Part shown: positions 19,301 through 29,207 of the stretch, piece after piece
Numbering within the stretch: the first letter of the stretch is position 1
Layout: each line of letters opens with the position of its first letter
Program-made: the position numbers and the translations under genes
Source: Nansenia antarctica
Lineage: Eukaryota > Chordata > Actinopteri > Argentiniformes > Microstomatidae
Length of the DNA: 64,000 bases
Assembly: GCA_963989245.1 (NCBI GenBank)
Contig: OZ022351.1
Coordinates: 29,681,890 to 29,745,889, forward strand
Reading direction: 5' to 3'
Notes under the pieces: model-generated
What the model saw: only the letters and a program-made list of their open reading frames with translations
What the model was told of the DNA's origin: nothing
The model's database searches: none

Positions 19301-22300
19301 CAAGTTCAATATAAATGTCTGTAGGAACATCCATCACAAGCTTTCCTTCCCTCACAAGGTTTGAATGTACTTACTGTATCTCTCATTCATACAAACAATG
19401 TAAATGTGTAATAATCATACAATCTGACCCTTTGTACACCTTAGCATTTAGCTAGGAGAAGTAACAGTGAAATTGCTTAAAACTGGTTTCAATTATTGTA
19501 CCCTTAAAAAAAAAAAACGTTAAGTTTGAACGTACTTGTCTCTCATTCATACAATCCTACCCTTAGGACCTCTGTACTTTACAACTTAGCTTTTAGCCAT
19601 GAGAAGTTAAAGAATAAAATAGTTTTAAACTGGTTTAATTTCTGGTAGCCTAACTTTTTCATTAACTGAACCCCAGTGAAATATCCTTACCTCAGAGGAC
19701 CTCCCATGTCCCATTCATTCAGACCCCTCATGGCTGCCTTCAAGTTGAATCCAGTCCATTGTGACTATTTGCTTAGAATTCTGTGTTTCAGCGGCAGACG
19801 GTAGTTGGGTTGAAACAGCCAATAGAACGCAGGCTTCCACTGTCACTCAAGGCCAGTGTTCCGTGATAGGTCGGTTAGGGTTGAGGTTAGGGTGTGCTGG
19901 TGTTAAACCAAAGCAACGCCAGCCCACTCATTGTGTCTGGGGCGGTGCAGGTTGGTTGACTCGGGGGTCTGACATGACTGGGCATGTTCCTTACAAGGGC
20001 TTTTCCTCTCCTGCAGAGATTTGGTTAAAATGGTAAAAAAAAATCTGTGGTAAAATGAAGAAGGTATTTACAATATTTGTTATGTTTACTGGTATTTAGT
20101 GAATGTGTGTTTATGGGTAGGGTTGCAAAAAGTTTGGGAAACTTTCCTATAATTTCCAAGGCTTCCATATGTCAACTTTGAGACATTAAAGTCGGAAAGT
20201 TTCTCAAACTTACGGGAATTTTGCAACCCTGTTTATGGGTGTTTATTCCATTTTCTTTTTGGCCAAATTTGTCTTTTGACTAAACTGTAAACTTTGTAAA
20301 CGTACAATTATTTCGTAGTTGTTTTGAGGGAACGTTGGTGTCACACAGGTAAAGTGTGTCGGTGACACACGCTGACTTTTCACTGTCCACTAACTTAGTT
20401 TCTCCACCAGGAAACGGTCAACTTAACTGGGCTTCCCACAACCCAACGGTCCCACATTTCTAATATTTCATAGGTGGGATAGGGATGGGGTTAGGGCTAG
20501 CGATAGGGTTAGTTACTTTACTTAGAAATGTGTGAACATCGCGCTGTGGGACCATTGGACTGTGGGAACCTAGACCTACACCTGCCCTCTGGAACTCCCT
20601 CCACACAGTGATCCGCAACGCCCCCACCCTGGACTCCTTCAAACTAGCCCTCAAAACTCATCTGTTCTCCAAGGCCTTTGGCCCCTAGTCATTGTTTCAG
20701 TTTTGCTTTGTTTGTTTTCTGTTTTGTCTGTCCGATCATTCCCCTATAAAGCGTCCTTGGGCTTTTTGAAAGGCGCTATATAAATTAAAGTGATTATTAT
20801 TAGACATGCTCCCCATAACTGGTGTTCCCGGCCTCCTCCCAGTACTCCCAGCAGCTGAACAAGCTGTACTGCCAGATGGCCAAGACGTGCCCTGTGGAGG
20901 TGCTGGTGTCCAGGGAGCCGCCCCCGGGGGCCGTCCTCCGGGCCACGGCCGTCTACAAGAAGTCCCAGCACGTCTCTGAGGTGGTCCGGCGCTGCCCCCA
21001 CCACCAGAACATCTCCGACAACAACGAAGGTAACACACCGTGGCGTTAGAATTCTAGGTTCTATCTCGAGGTTCTATCTCTAGGTTCTATAATATGTGTT
21101 TTTTATTACGTTATTTTTTCAGAAAAGAATATTTTTGAAAAGGTGAGCAGAACAAAATCAGATGGTCATTAAGCTGCTCTGTATAAGGTGTGTGAATGGG
21201 TGAATGAGAGGCCGTGGTAAAGTGCTTTGGAATAAGGCGCTGTATAAGTCATATGTTATATAAGTCAGTCCATTTGTACATTATACAGACCTGCTCAATA
21301 TTTTTTCATATTTTTCCTTTTATTGACAGATACAGTAGAGATTTAGACAGGAAGGATGGGAGAGAGAGAGAGAAGGGATGACATGCAGGATATGTCCGTG
21401 GCCAGAATCGAACCGGGAACCCTGCGGTTACATGGTCGACACTTAACCCATTCCACTTAAGCGGCCCAATAATATGCCATGTAATAATATAGGCCATTTC
21501 ACTGACGCTTTTATCCAAAGGGACTTACATTTCAGTATATGTGGTCCCAGGTGTGTGAGGGGGCAGGATGAAATAGGGGCGGCTGTGTCTCATGAGGTAG
21601 AGCCGGCGTCTAATGATCGCAAGGTCGGCAGATCGGCGGTTCGAGCCTCGACTGGCCACATGTCGCAGTGTCCTTGGGCAAGACACTGAACCTCAAATTG
21701 CTCCCAGTGAGCGGGCCGGCGCCTTGCATGGCAGCTTGCCGCCATTGGTTTGTGAATGTGTGTGTGAATGGGTGAATGAGAGGTCGTTGTAAAGCGCCTT
21801 AGGAATAAGGCTATATAAGTCATATGTTATATAAGTCAGTCCATTTATCAAATCTAACTACATTACACAGCTTATTGACTATCTGATTTTCTTCTGCTCT
21901 ACCTTTTTTCGTATGTACCTTTTTTAAAAGACAAAGCTCATGTGATCACAGCATGAATAGTCAGCCAGATCACGGAGGTACCAGATCTAACCAGACCGTA
22001 ACAGGAAACAACCCCAGACAAGCGCTTCCTGTCTCACTTCCTGTCTGCTTGCTTCCTGTCCCTGGAAGGCAACGTCCACCGCAGTCACCTGATCAGGGTG
22101 GAGGGCAGCCAGCGGGCGGTGTACCTCGAAGACGACAACACCAAGAGACACAGCGTGCTGCTCCCCTACGAGCCCCCACAGGTAGGCCTGCTCTCCTAGT
22201 GTCTAACACACCGTCACATGACCACAGGTAGGCCTGCTCTCCTGTGTCTAACACACCGTCACATGACCACAGGTAGGCCTGCTCTCCTGTGTCTAACACA

Positions 22301-23279
22301 CCGTCACATGACCACAGGTAGGCCTGCTCTCCTGTGTCTAACACACCGTCACATGACCACAGGTAGGCCTGCTCTCCTGGTGTCTAACACACCGTCACAT
22401 GACCACAGGTAGGCCTGCTCTCCTGTGTGTCTAACACACCGTCACATGACCACAGGTAGGCCTGCTCTCCTCTGTGTCTAACACACCGTCACATGACCAC
22501 AGGTAGGCCTGCTCTCCTGGTGTCTAACACACCGTCACATGACCACAGGTAGGCCTGCTCTCCTGGTGTCTAACACACCGTCACATGACCACAGGTAGGC
22601 CTGCTCTCCTGGTGTCTAACACACCGTCACATGACCACAGGTAGGCCTGCTCTCCTGTGTCTTAACACACCGTCACATGACCACAGGTAGGCCTGCTCTC
22701 CTGGTGTCTAACACACCGTCACATGACCACAGGTAGGCCTGCTCTCCTGTGTCTAACACACAGTCACATGACCACAGGTAGGCCTGCTCTCCTGTGTCTA
22801 ACACACAGTCACATGACCACAGGTAGGTCTGCTCTCCTGGTGTCTAACACCGTCACATGACCACAGGTAGGCGCCTGCTCTCCTGGTGTCTAACACACCG
22901 TCACATGACCACAGGTAGGCCTGCTCTCCTGTGTCTAACACACAATCACATGACCACAGGTAGGCCTGCTCTCCTGTGTGTCTAACACCGTCATATAACC
23001 ACCGGCACGTAACCACGGTGACCACAATGCTTGTGTTGTGGCTTCTAACACAGGAAGGGTTATGACTAGGGCTGCACCGATTCCTTTTTTTTTTTTGCAA
23101 TTATTTATTTTCTACATTATTACTAACCCTAACGATTATTTATTCGATTAGTCGACTAATCTAATGACTAATTTATACATTATTCTAAAGATAATGTTTC
23201 GTATTACTCGAGTAATATAACAATTAATTTACCCGAAATAAATATAAAACATTTCTCTCATTAATAGAATGTGTGTCCT

Positions 23280-23310
<31 letters not shown>

Positions 23311-26244
23311 TTCATTGCAGGTTGATCCAGGTTATGACTTATGACGTGTGTTTGTGTTTGTGTTGGTAGCTTGGCTCTGCAGTGACTACCATCCTCCTCA
23401 ACTATATGTGCAATAGCTCATGCATGGGAGGCATGAACCGGCGGCCCATCCTGACTATACTGACCCTGGAGACTCAAGAGTGAGTCCCTCCCCCCCCCCC
23501 CTGTGTTTGTGTGTCTCCCCCCCCCCTGTGTTTGTGCGTCTGAATGCGTTTGTGTGTTTGAATGTTAACTCTCTCCTGCCTAGAGCAAAACAAATTGATT
23601 GACAAGTTGATTGCATGGCAAATAAAATATTCTCCTCCTCCTCCTTCTACTTCTACTTCTACTTCTACTTCTTCTGTTGCCTCTCTCTCTTAACCCCCTC
23701 TCTCTCTCTCTCCAGGGGTCAGGTGTTGGGGCGTCAGTGTTTCGAGGTGCGTGTGTGCGCCTGCCCCGGGCGAGACAGGAAGACGGAGGAGGAGAACGCC
23801 GACAAGACTCAGAACGGAACTCCCAAGAACGCCGGCGGCACCAAGCGCAGTACGACTGAAGCCGTGTTTGTTTCACAACCTCTGGACAGCCTCCTCTCGC
23901 TGTCTGTCTTCCATCGCCTGGCAGGGTTCCCGCGCTGGTCTTAAAAAGCCTCAAAGTCTAAAATCCAGCAATCCGACTTTTAGACTCATAAGGCCTAAAA
24001 AAGGTCTCACATTTCAGTTATTCGGTCTAAAAAATGAGCTGCTAGGTCTTAAAAAATGTTTATCCTGCAAGGAAATCAGTCCGACCACATCTATTTACGC
24101 GGAAATTAATCAAGCTGGAACCCAGCCAATTCGCTTCCTTTTTTCCATCACCTCAAGGATGACAAAAAGCTATCATAATGGTGCCGCAAACAGGTCTAAA
24201 AATCTGTCCACAGAGGTCCTAAAGAGGTCTTAAATTTGACTTGCTGAAACGTGTAGGAACCCTGCCTGGTCTTGATTCCCCTCTGTTTATGTGTTTATGC
24301 ATCGATATTGTCAACAGAATGCCTTGTTATTCCCATGCGTTAGAGGGGTGTGTTGTAACTTTATAGGTTACATGATTGAATAATATGTTACATGATTGAA
24401 TAATATGTTACATGATTGATTGACAGTTGAAAGGAGATTGATTAATATGTTACATGATTGATTGACAGTTGAAAGGAGATTGATTGACAGTTTGTTTTTA
24501 AGAAATGAAAATAGCTAGTTGAATAGAAAGTGAATTATCTAATAGCTCGTTTTATAGAGATTGTATATAAAGAACCTTGCTTGATATCACCAGTCCAAGC
24601 CATCCTTTAAGAAGGTAAAAATACTAAGTAACTGGTGACATTGTTCTGGTGCCAGTAAAGCAGAGTTAACATGGATGTCAAGTCAATGCCTCGACCGGCC
24701 TTCTTGTGTTGCTCTCTCAATACCCTGTGTATCTCAAAGGGAACCCTGGTTATTAACACATGTAGGCCTTAATACGCTCTAATTGCCATCTCCTACTAAA
24801 ATATGTTGGTAGAAAGACATGAAATATGTTCATTATGTTAATCCTTATGCCTACATGTCTTAATAACCAGGGTTCCCTTTAACCCTCTCCCCTCAGAGCT
24901 GAAGCAGGGTCCTGCTGCCTTCCCTGGGACCAGCAAGAGGATGAAGAACACCTCCAGTGCCGAGGACGAGGACAAGGAGGTGTTTGTGTTGCGTGTAGGT
25001 AACACCACCTACACCCTGGGGCGGCTGTGGCGCAGGAGGTAGAGCCGCCGTCTAATGATCGCAAGGTCGGCAGATCGGCGGTTCGAGCCCCGGCTGGCCA
25101 CATGTCGAAGTGTTCTTGGGCAAGACACTGAACCCCAAATTGCTCCCAGTGAGCGGGTGTGTGAAGGTGTGTGTGAACGGGTGAATGAGAGGCCGTTGTA
25201 AAGCGCTTTGGATAAAGGCGCTATACAAGTGCAGTCCATTTGCCATTTAACACCAAACACACGTGTTTGTAGACCCCTCCTGGTTGAAGCTGAGTGTTGA
25301 ATTTGTCAGGGTTCCCGCGCAGGTCTTAAAAAGCCTTAAAGTCTAAAATCCAGCAATCCAACCCACAAGGCCTAAAAAGGTCTCCATTTTCAGTGATTCG
25401 GTCTAAAAACGAGGTGCTAGGTCTTAAAAAGGAGATCCTGCAAGGAAATCAGTTCAACCACATCTATTTACGCGGAAATTAATCAAGCTGGAACCAAAAA
25501 ATGTGCGTCCTTTTTTGTCTGTATGGCAGTGAAGTCCCTAATTTCATCACCTCGAGGATGACAAAAAGCTGTCATATGGTGTCGCGAACAGGTCTAACAT
25601 TCTATTCAAAGAGGTCTAGAAAAGGACATTTGACTTGTTGAAACTTGTAGGAACCCTGGTTTGCGTGGTTGCCTCCCTCAGGTTCGTGGTAAGGAACGTT
25701 ACGAGTGGTTCAAGACGATGAACGAGGGTCTGGAGTTACTGGACCGCGTGCAGCCGGCCGAGCAGGACAGACACAAGCAGAAGAGGTAGCTACTGACGGA
25801 GGTCACATTTAAACTAACTGTTGTTATGACTATTGTTTTATACTGCACCGATGTATGTCCCTATGGTCACATGCTCATTGTTTCATGTCCTATTTGTATG
25901 TGTTGTGATGTTGTTTTTTAATCTATTGTACGATTTTATGTCATGAGGACTACGGATGCAAATGAGCTCACAGCTAAATCCGGCATATTTACTGTCACCA
26001 TACTCTGTATAAGTGACTGTTCATTAATGTGCACTGTCCTGACTAAATAAAGATCTATCTATCACTCTATGAGAGCACAAATTGTTCTTGTTTCTCTTTA
26101 TCTTCACTTCTCTTTCCACTTGTTCAAGTTTTTTTTTCCTTCCCCCTTTCCAGTCAGGGCAAGCAGCACGTCAGCCATGAGGCTGTGGTGCCGAAGCGAG
26201 GGAAGAAGCTGCTGCAGAAGGAGGAGAAGAGCGACTCGGACTGA
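13375..26244 (+). CDS. tp53: Tumour suppressor p53, complete coding region
   Basis: Tetrameric nuclear transcription factor of the DNA damage response. Coding exons: 13375-13469, 13593-13671, 15086-15307, 20843-21029, 22069-22181, 23370-23479, 23716-23849, 24897-24994, 25682-25785, 26154-26244. They join in phase to 410 codons plus stop; the 113- and 110-bp exons equal human exons 6 and 7 in length. The activation domain keeps the MDM2-binding pattern F25-W29 but has M32 for the usual leucine. In the DNA-binding domain (about 100-300) the zinc ligands C183, H186, C246 and C250 and the contact or structural arginines R182, R256, R257, R281 and R290 are all present. The tetramerisation domain is about 341-368 (VRGKERYEWF), with a lysine-rich tail. 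Translation could instead start at M9 (13399), which has a better start context and aligns better with other N-termini (402 residues). Position 314 is encoded across exons 8 and 9. The untranslated first exon and poly(A) site were not located. Confidence 0.97.
14031..14684. mobile_element. PIF/Harbinger-like MITE with a perfect 52-bp inner hairpin
   Basis: Terminal inverted repeats start GGGCCCTATTATGCACTTC and end with the complement at 14684. The flanks are TTA on both sides, the target duplication typical of PIF/Harbinger elements. The interior carries a second inverted repeat: arms 14289-14340 and 14369-14420 are perfect reverse complements of 52 bases around a 28-base loop. No transposase ORF is present. 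Confidence 0.8.
14700..14860 (+). mobile_element. LINE 3' tail remnant
   Basis: The text 'agacccctatactttctttt', 'ctactcgatcttttcagt' and 'gtctagaaaagcgctataag' matches the tail of the LINE copy at 54586-54935. Confidence 0.65.
14880..15040 (-). mobile_element. tRNA-derived SINE-like segment (third family)
   Basis: Shares 'gggatgatatgcaggatatg', 'gaatcaaaccgggaaccctg' and 'cggttaagtggtc' with 21300-21475 and, inverted, with 50480-50610. The B-box-like 'gaatcaaaccggga' suggests a tRNA-derived head on the minus strand. Confidence 0.55.
15345..15534 (+). mobile_element. CGTGACG-type MITE, copy 2
   Basis: Starts TCGTGACGTTAGAAT and ends ATTCTAAGCTCACGA. It has a single subterminal 26-bp unit. 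Confidence 0.75.
16838..17065 (+). mobile_element. SINE-like remnant
   Basis: Contains 'ggactggttcgatccctgcc' (B-box-like), 'cttgagcaaggcacttaacc' and an A-rich stretch, the general form of fish tRNA-derived SINEs. The head is truncated. Confidence 0.5.
17240..18444 (+). mobile_element. hAT transposon with a BED-finger fragment, non-autonomous
   Basis: The ends are TAGTGATGCTCCGATC and, at the right, the complement of TAGAGATGCTCCGATC. They are flanked by a perfect 8-bp duplication GTAATTCA (17232-17239 and 18445-18452), the hAT signature. Subterminal GATCGG words are repeated at both ends. An open frame at 17352-17633 starts MASPVWKYYTVSERD and contains CNVCSKEIPCGG and NTTNIIRHL, the first half of a BED zinc finger as in hAT transposases. 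The second zinc histidine and the catalytic domain are absent. Confidence 0.88.
18724..19180. mobile_element. Palindromic Tc1/mariner-like element
   Basis: The ends read CAGTACAGGCCAAAAGTTTG and its complement, each next to TA, the Tc1 target. Beyond the termini the two halves mirror each other for about 200 bases around a central AT-rich loop (near 18900-18950), so the whole insert folds on itself. No transposase is encoded. A lone end of the same kind is at about 908-936. Confidence 0.8.
20118..20231. mobile_element. Short hAT-type MITE
   Basis: The terminal repeats are TAGGGTTGCAAAA and TTTTGCAACCCTG, with the exact 8-bp flank TTTATGGG on both sides. The 114-bp body is itself an imperfect hairpin. 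Confidence 0.85.
20578..20800 (+). mobile_element. LINE 3' tail ending 40 bases before a tp53 exon
   Basis: Encodes NAPTLDSFKLALKTHLFSKA and then the tail 'cttgggctttttgaaaggcg' with 'ctatataaattaaa'. It ends about 40 bases upstream of the acceptor of the exon at 20843. Confidence 0.75.
21300..21475 (-). mobile_element. tRNA-derived SINE-like segment (third family)
   Basis: Shares 'ggatgacatgcaggatatgt' and 'aatcgaaccgggaaccctg' with 14880-15040. Confidence 0.6.
21571..21845 (+). mobile_element. tRNA-derived SINE
   Basis: The tRNA-like head has an A-box-like 'ggcggctgtgtctcatgagg' and a B-box-like 'ggcggttcgagcctcg'. The body has 'cttgggcaagacactgaacc' and 'ggccggcgccttgcatggc', and the end is 'gctatataagtcatatg'. 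Confidence 0.85.
22182..23000 (+). repeat. Minisatellite built on the tp53 exon 6 splice donor, about 18 units
   Basis: Units of 45-47 bases begin GTAGGCCTGCTCTCCT, continue 'gtgtctaacacaccgtcaca' and end 'tgaccacag'. The array starts at the first base of the intron: the exon ends CCACAG and every unit also ends CCACAG before the next GTAGGC. So each unit repeats the authentic donor context. The last unit decays near 22990. Confidence 0.95.
23922..24264 (+). mobile_element. hAT-like MITE (CAGGGTTCC), copy A in a tp53 intron
   Basis: Starts CAGGGTTCCCGCGCTGGTC and ends GTAGGAACCCTG. The body has 'ctaaaatccagcaatccga' and 'atctatttacgcggaaatta'. A second copy in the same orientation is at 25309-25658. 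Target duplications are not convincing. A 160-codon frame across it is not a gene. Confidence 0.65.
24361..24490. repeat. Tandem 'ttacatgattgaataatatg' repeat
   Basis: Units of about 20 bases, then longer units with 'ttgacagttgaaaggagatt', in the intron before the exon at 24897. Confidence 0.75.
25018..25248 (+). mobile_element. tRNA-derived SINE
   Basis: The head 'ggggcggctgtggcgcagga' and the B-box 'ggcggttcgagccccg' are well preserved. It starts only about 24 bases after the donor at 24994/24995 of tp53. Confidence 0.85.
25309..25658 (+). mobile_element. hAT-like MITE (CAGGGTTCC), copy B in a tp53 intron
   Basis: Same ends and body as the copy at 23922, same orientation. It ends 24 bases before the exon at 25682. 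Confidence 0.65.
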
Positions 26245-26980
26245 CGCCACCCAGCTACTTCCTTGGCCGCCTAGCTACTTCTTTAGCGGTCCGTTCCCAA
26301 ACCAACATGCATTTGGACTCCAAAGTGTATACCAATACAAAATTGAGTTATTTTTTGTGATGGCTAATAGATGATCTATTCTCTCCACCTGCCCCCTTTT
26401 GGTTGTGCCAGTAGTCACTAGACATTAGACTAGACCAGTAGACACACCTGGACTTTACTAGACATGAGATTAAACCAGTAGTCTAGTCAAGTCCAGGTGT
26501 GACATGAGACTAAACCAGTAGACACACCTGGACTTGACTAACCTTGATGCTTTGTCACTGAATTATTGGCCAGTTTTATGTTAGTGTGTTTCTACTTGCT
26601 AAACAGTACCACTGCCATCAACTTCCTCAAATGAGAGAAAGTCCTGCCCCTCAATTGTGTTTCCATTGGGGTATTATTATTTTTTTTGTAACTGAAACGA
26701 CTCTCATTTTGTCTTTTTTACTTTTACTTATATATTTTATTTTTTACTAATTCCCTTTGTATCCATTCCAAACGTTACTAATTACAAAATGTATCCATTA
26801 AGGGATTAGATGCTGTCCAGTTCAAAGTCATTTGGTGCTGTAAAGCTGTATTGTGTTTAGGGAAAATAACCCAACATTTCAGGGAACTGTTTGAAATTGA
26901 ATTAAAAAAAAATCTTTCTTAAAGATTCTCCTCTTTGTCTTTGGTCTTTACCAGTCTTTTTTTATTCTTATTTTTTTTAG

Positions 26981-27660
26981 CTGTCCTCCACTCTCTCCAC
27001 TGGCTCCCCATCAAAGACTGTATCAAATTCAAAGTACTCATCCTCACATACCAAGCCCTCCATAGCCTGGCCCCCCCTTACCTGACTGACCTCCTTCTCC
27101 CCCACCGCCCTGCCCGTACCCTCCCATCCTCATCCACTGTTCCCCTCACTGTCCCACCCTCAAAACTCAAAGAGTTTTGGAGACCGTGCCTTTTCACGAG
27201 CTGCACCCCGCCTCTGGAACTCTCTCCCTCAACCACTCAGAGACTCACCCTCACTCTCCACTTTTAAATCCCACCTCAAAACCTACCTGTTCTCCCATGC
27301 ATACAACCTTCCCTACCCCTAACCATCTCCCCTAACCCTGCCACCCCCCCCCCCCCCTGGACATGCATACAACCTCCCCTACCCCTACCACCCCCTCCCC
27401 CATTCAACATGTGCCCATGTTATCTGTTGCTTGTTGTTTCTGTGTTTTCCTTTTTCCCCATATTGTCAGCGTCTTTGAGCCTCGGAAAAGCGCTATATAC
27501 ATACAGGGCCGGTTTCACAGACAAGGCTTAAGCCTAGTCCTGGACTAAATCACACTTTCAACGTAAAATCTCCATTGAAGATGCTTTTTAGTCCAGGATT
27601 AGGCTTAAGCCTTGTCTGTGAAACTGGCCCACAATGTATTATTATTATTATTATTAGAGA
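26981..27660 (+). mobile_element. LINE ORF2 C-terminal fragment with nested MITE
   Basis: The frame reads HSLHWLPIKDCIKFKVLIL and YQALHSLAPPYLTDLLLPHR, typical of the end of fish LINE reverse transcriptases. It then shifts frame at the SRLRSFGDRAFSRAAPRLWN region. The tail 'ggaaaagcgctatatacata' is interrupted at 27506-27630 by a MITE and resumes with 'aatgtattattattatta'. Confidence 0.8.
27506..27630. mobile_element. Palindromic MITE nested in a LINE tail
   Basis: The ends are GGGCCGGTTTCACAGACAAG and CTTGTCTGTGAAACTGGCCC, with ACA on both sides. It splits the LINE tail, so it is younger than that insertion. Confidence 0.8.
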
Positions 27661-28400
27661 GAGAGAGAATTTGTATCAGAGGGAGGGGGACCTTTTGACA
27701 TTAAAAGGATGAGAAAACAGAGACAGGGTTTTGCATTCTGCATTTGCATTATCTGGTTCAGGTGGTGTATCGGTGACAGTTGTGTGTACAGTGTACAGAA
27801 ACCCTACTGTTAATGCTTTGCATGTGTCGTATAGTTCCAAATCACTCAGAAGTCTGACTTCATAAACACCATGGCCGGGGCGAACATTGACGCGGTGTGG
27901 TGAGAGATCAAACTGAATAGAAAAAAAGTGTTGGTGTCATGCAGTCTGGCGTCACCACATGATGGGCAGGGGGATTTGTGTTTACGAAGGAGAGCAGTAG
28001 TGAGGGAGGAAGAGAGACAGAGAGACAGAGAGAGAGAAACCTGCGTTAGGTGAGTAGAACCAAAGCTGAGTTGTATCCCTGTTGATGGAGATGGTTTACT
28101 GTTCAAATGTGTTATTTGTTATAGACTCTAACTATTCACTTGTGCCAGTGTTAAATACATTTGTGGATGTCAACAACTATTTGCCAAGTGTTATTGTTTT
28201 GTCACATTACACAAGTGTAAGAGAGTTCGTAGACCTTGGTTCCTGCCATTGTAGCACAAGACGAGGTAAAAGCCAAGATAAATTAAGATTAAAAAAGTGA
28301 CAATAGTACAAGACATAAGTGACAGATAAGGCAGGATACAATTAGCAGTACAAATAGTAAAGAAAAATGATTTTACAAGTATGATGTCATGAGTATCTAA

Positions 28401-28565
28401 CAGTGTGGGGTCTAACAGACTGTGGCTGGGGTGGTTGGGGTCTAACAGACTGTGGTTGGGGTGGCTGGCATCTAACAGACTGTGGTTGGGGTGGCTGGCA
28501 TCTAACAGACTGTGGTTGGGGTGGCTGGGGTCTAACAGACTGTGGTTGGGGTGGTTGGGGTCTTT
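28401..28565. repeat. 30-bp minisatellite, five to six units
   Basis: The unit is 'tctaacagactgtggttggg' plus 'gtggctgg' and two variable bases, arising from the DPNHPNHSLL codons of the LINE. Confidence 0.9.
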
Positions 28566-28612
28566 GATGATCCTCCGGGCTTTGCTGACAAACCGTTTGT
28601 TGTATATATTCG

Positions 28613-28757
28613 GGGCCCAGTTGTTCAAAACTTTTAATCTGGATCCGATTTATATTTTTGAGTCTTATAGTAATCAGCCAGCTTGATCTGATCCTGGATC
28701 AGAGAAAAGAATCGGGATCATTCTGATCCAGATCAAAAGTTTTGAACAACTGGGCCC
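28613..28757. mobile_element. Palindromic MITE inside LINE
   Basis: The ends are GGGCCCAGTTGTTCAAAAC and its complement, with inner inverted words 'aatctggatc' and 'gatccagat'. The insertion interrupts the LINE reading frame. Confidence 0.8.
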
Positions 28758-28799
28758 TGGATGGAGGGACGCTCACATCCACTGATGCGCTCGGCTGTC

Positions 28800-28997
28800 C
28801 ACACCACCCTCTGTAGCACCACCCTCTGTAGCGCCACCCTCTGTAGCACCACCCACTGTAGCACCACCCTCTGTAGCACCACCCTCTGTAGCACCACCCT
28901 CTGTAGCACCACCCTCTGTAGCACCACCCTCTGTAGCACCACCCTCTGTAGCGCCACCCTCTGTAGCACCACCCTCTGTAGCACCACCCTCTGTAGC
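28800..28997. repeat. 15-bp minisatellite, about 13 units
   Basis: The unit is 'caccaccctctgtag' with rare variants (gcgcc, cactg). It encodes LQRVV on the minus strand. Confidence 0.95.
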
Positions 28998-29207
28998 GCT
29001 CTGCGGTTGAGGGCAGTGTAGTTGCCGTGCCAGGCAGTGATGCACCCAGTCAGAAAGCTCTTGTTGTGCCTCTGGTTGTGCCTCTGTAGAAGGACCGCAG
29101 GATCTTGGACCCCATGCCAAACTTCTTCAGCCCGCTGAGGTGAAAGAGGTGCCGTGTGAAAACCCATATGAAGGTCCACAACTAAGGACTAATCACATGA
29201 TTGAAGG

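Larger units (their letters stand above)
15308..20842 (+). other. tp53: tp53 intron between coding exons 3 and 4 (5.5 kb)
   Basis: The largest tp53 intron seen here. It contains a CGTGACG-type MITE (15345-15534), a SINE-like stretch (16838-17065), an hAT element with a BED-finger ORF (17240-18444), a palindromic Tc1-like element (18724-19180), an hAT MITE (20118-20231) and a LINE tail (20578-20800). 15540-16830 and 19190-20110 show no recognisable unit. Confidence 0.75.
21030..22068 (+). other. tp53: tp53 intron with two SINEs
   Basis: Contains a fragment of the CGTGACG MITE (about 21041-21095), a SINE-like segment (21300-21475) and a SINE (21571-21845). The rest, about 21850-22060, is plain intron. 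Confidence 0.7.
28240..29175 (-). mobile_element. LINE fragment with two in-frame minisatellite expansions
   Basis: On the minus strand the segment reads GCITAWHGNYTALNRRALQR, then many tandem LQRVV blocks, WTAERISG, and later SKARRIIKDPNHPNHSLLD with repeated NHSLLD blocks. The non-expanded wording is visible in the LINE at 1095-1739 (RNALQRVVRTAQKIT, ASKISRDPSHPGYEHF). Both expansions keep the reading frame (15- and 30-bp units). A MITE (28613-28757) separates them. Confidence 0.8.
26245..29207. other. tp53 3' region and tp53-lectin gene spacer
   Basis: Begins with the tp53 3'UTR, for which no clear poly(A) signal was found; 'attgaattaaaaaaaaatc' near 26900 is only A-rich. It then holds a LINE fragment (26981-27660) with a nested MITE and a second LINE copy in reverse orientation (28240-29175). 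No host coding exon was seen. Confidence 0.6.

Noticed and set aside
23751..24233. 160-codon frame overlapping a tp53 exon
   Set aside because: It runs out of frame through the exon and into an hAT-like MITE.
25018..25100. tRNA gene candidate
   Set aside because: It has A- and B-box-like words but no foldable acceptor stem of a complete tRNA, and the same text recurs in six places with a SINE body; it is a SINE head.
26040..26060. Intronic AATAAA as an alternative tp53 poly(A) site
   Set aside because: It lies in text that looks like a LINE tail ('ctgactaaataaagatctat') followed by ATCT repeats; no evidence that tp53 uses it.
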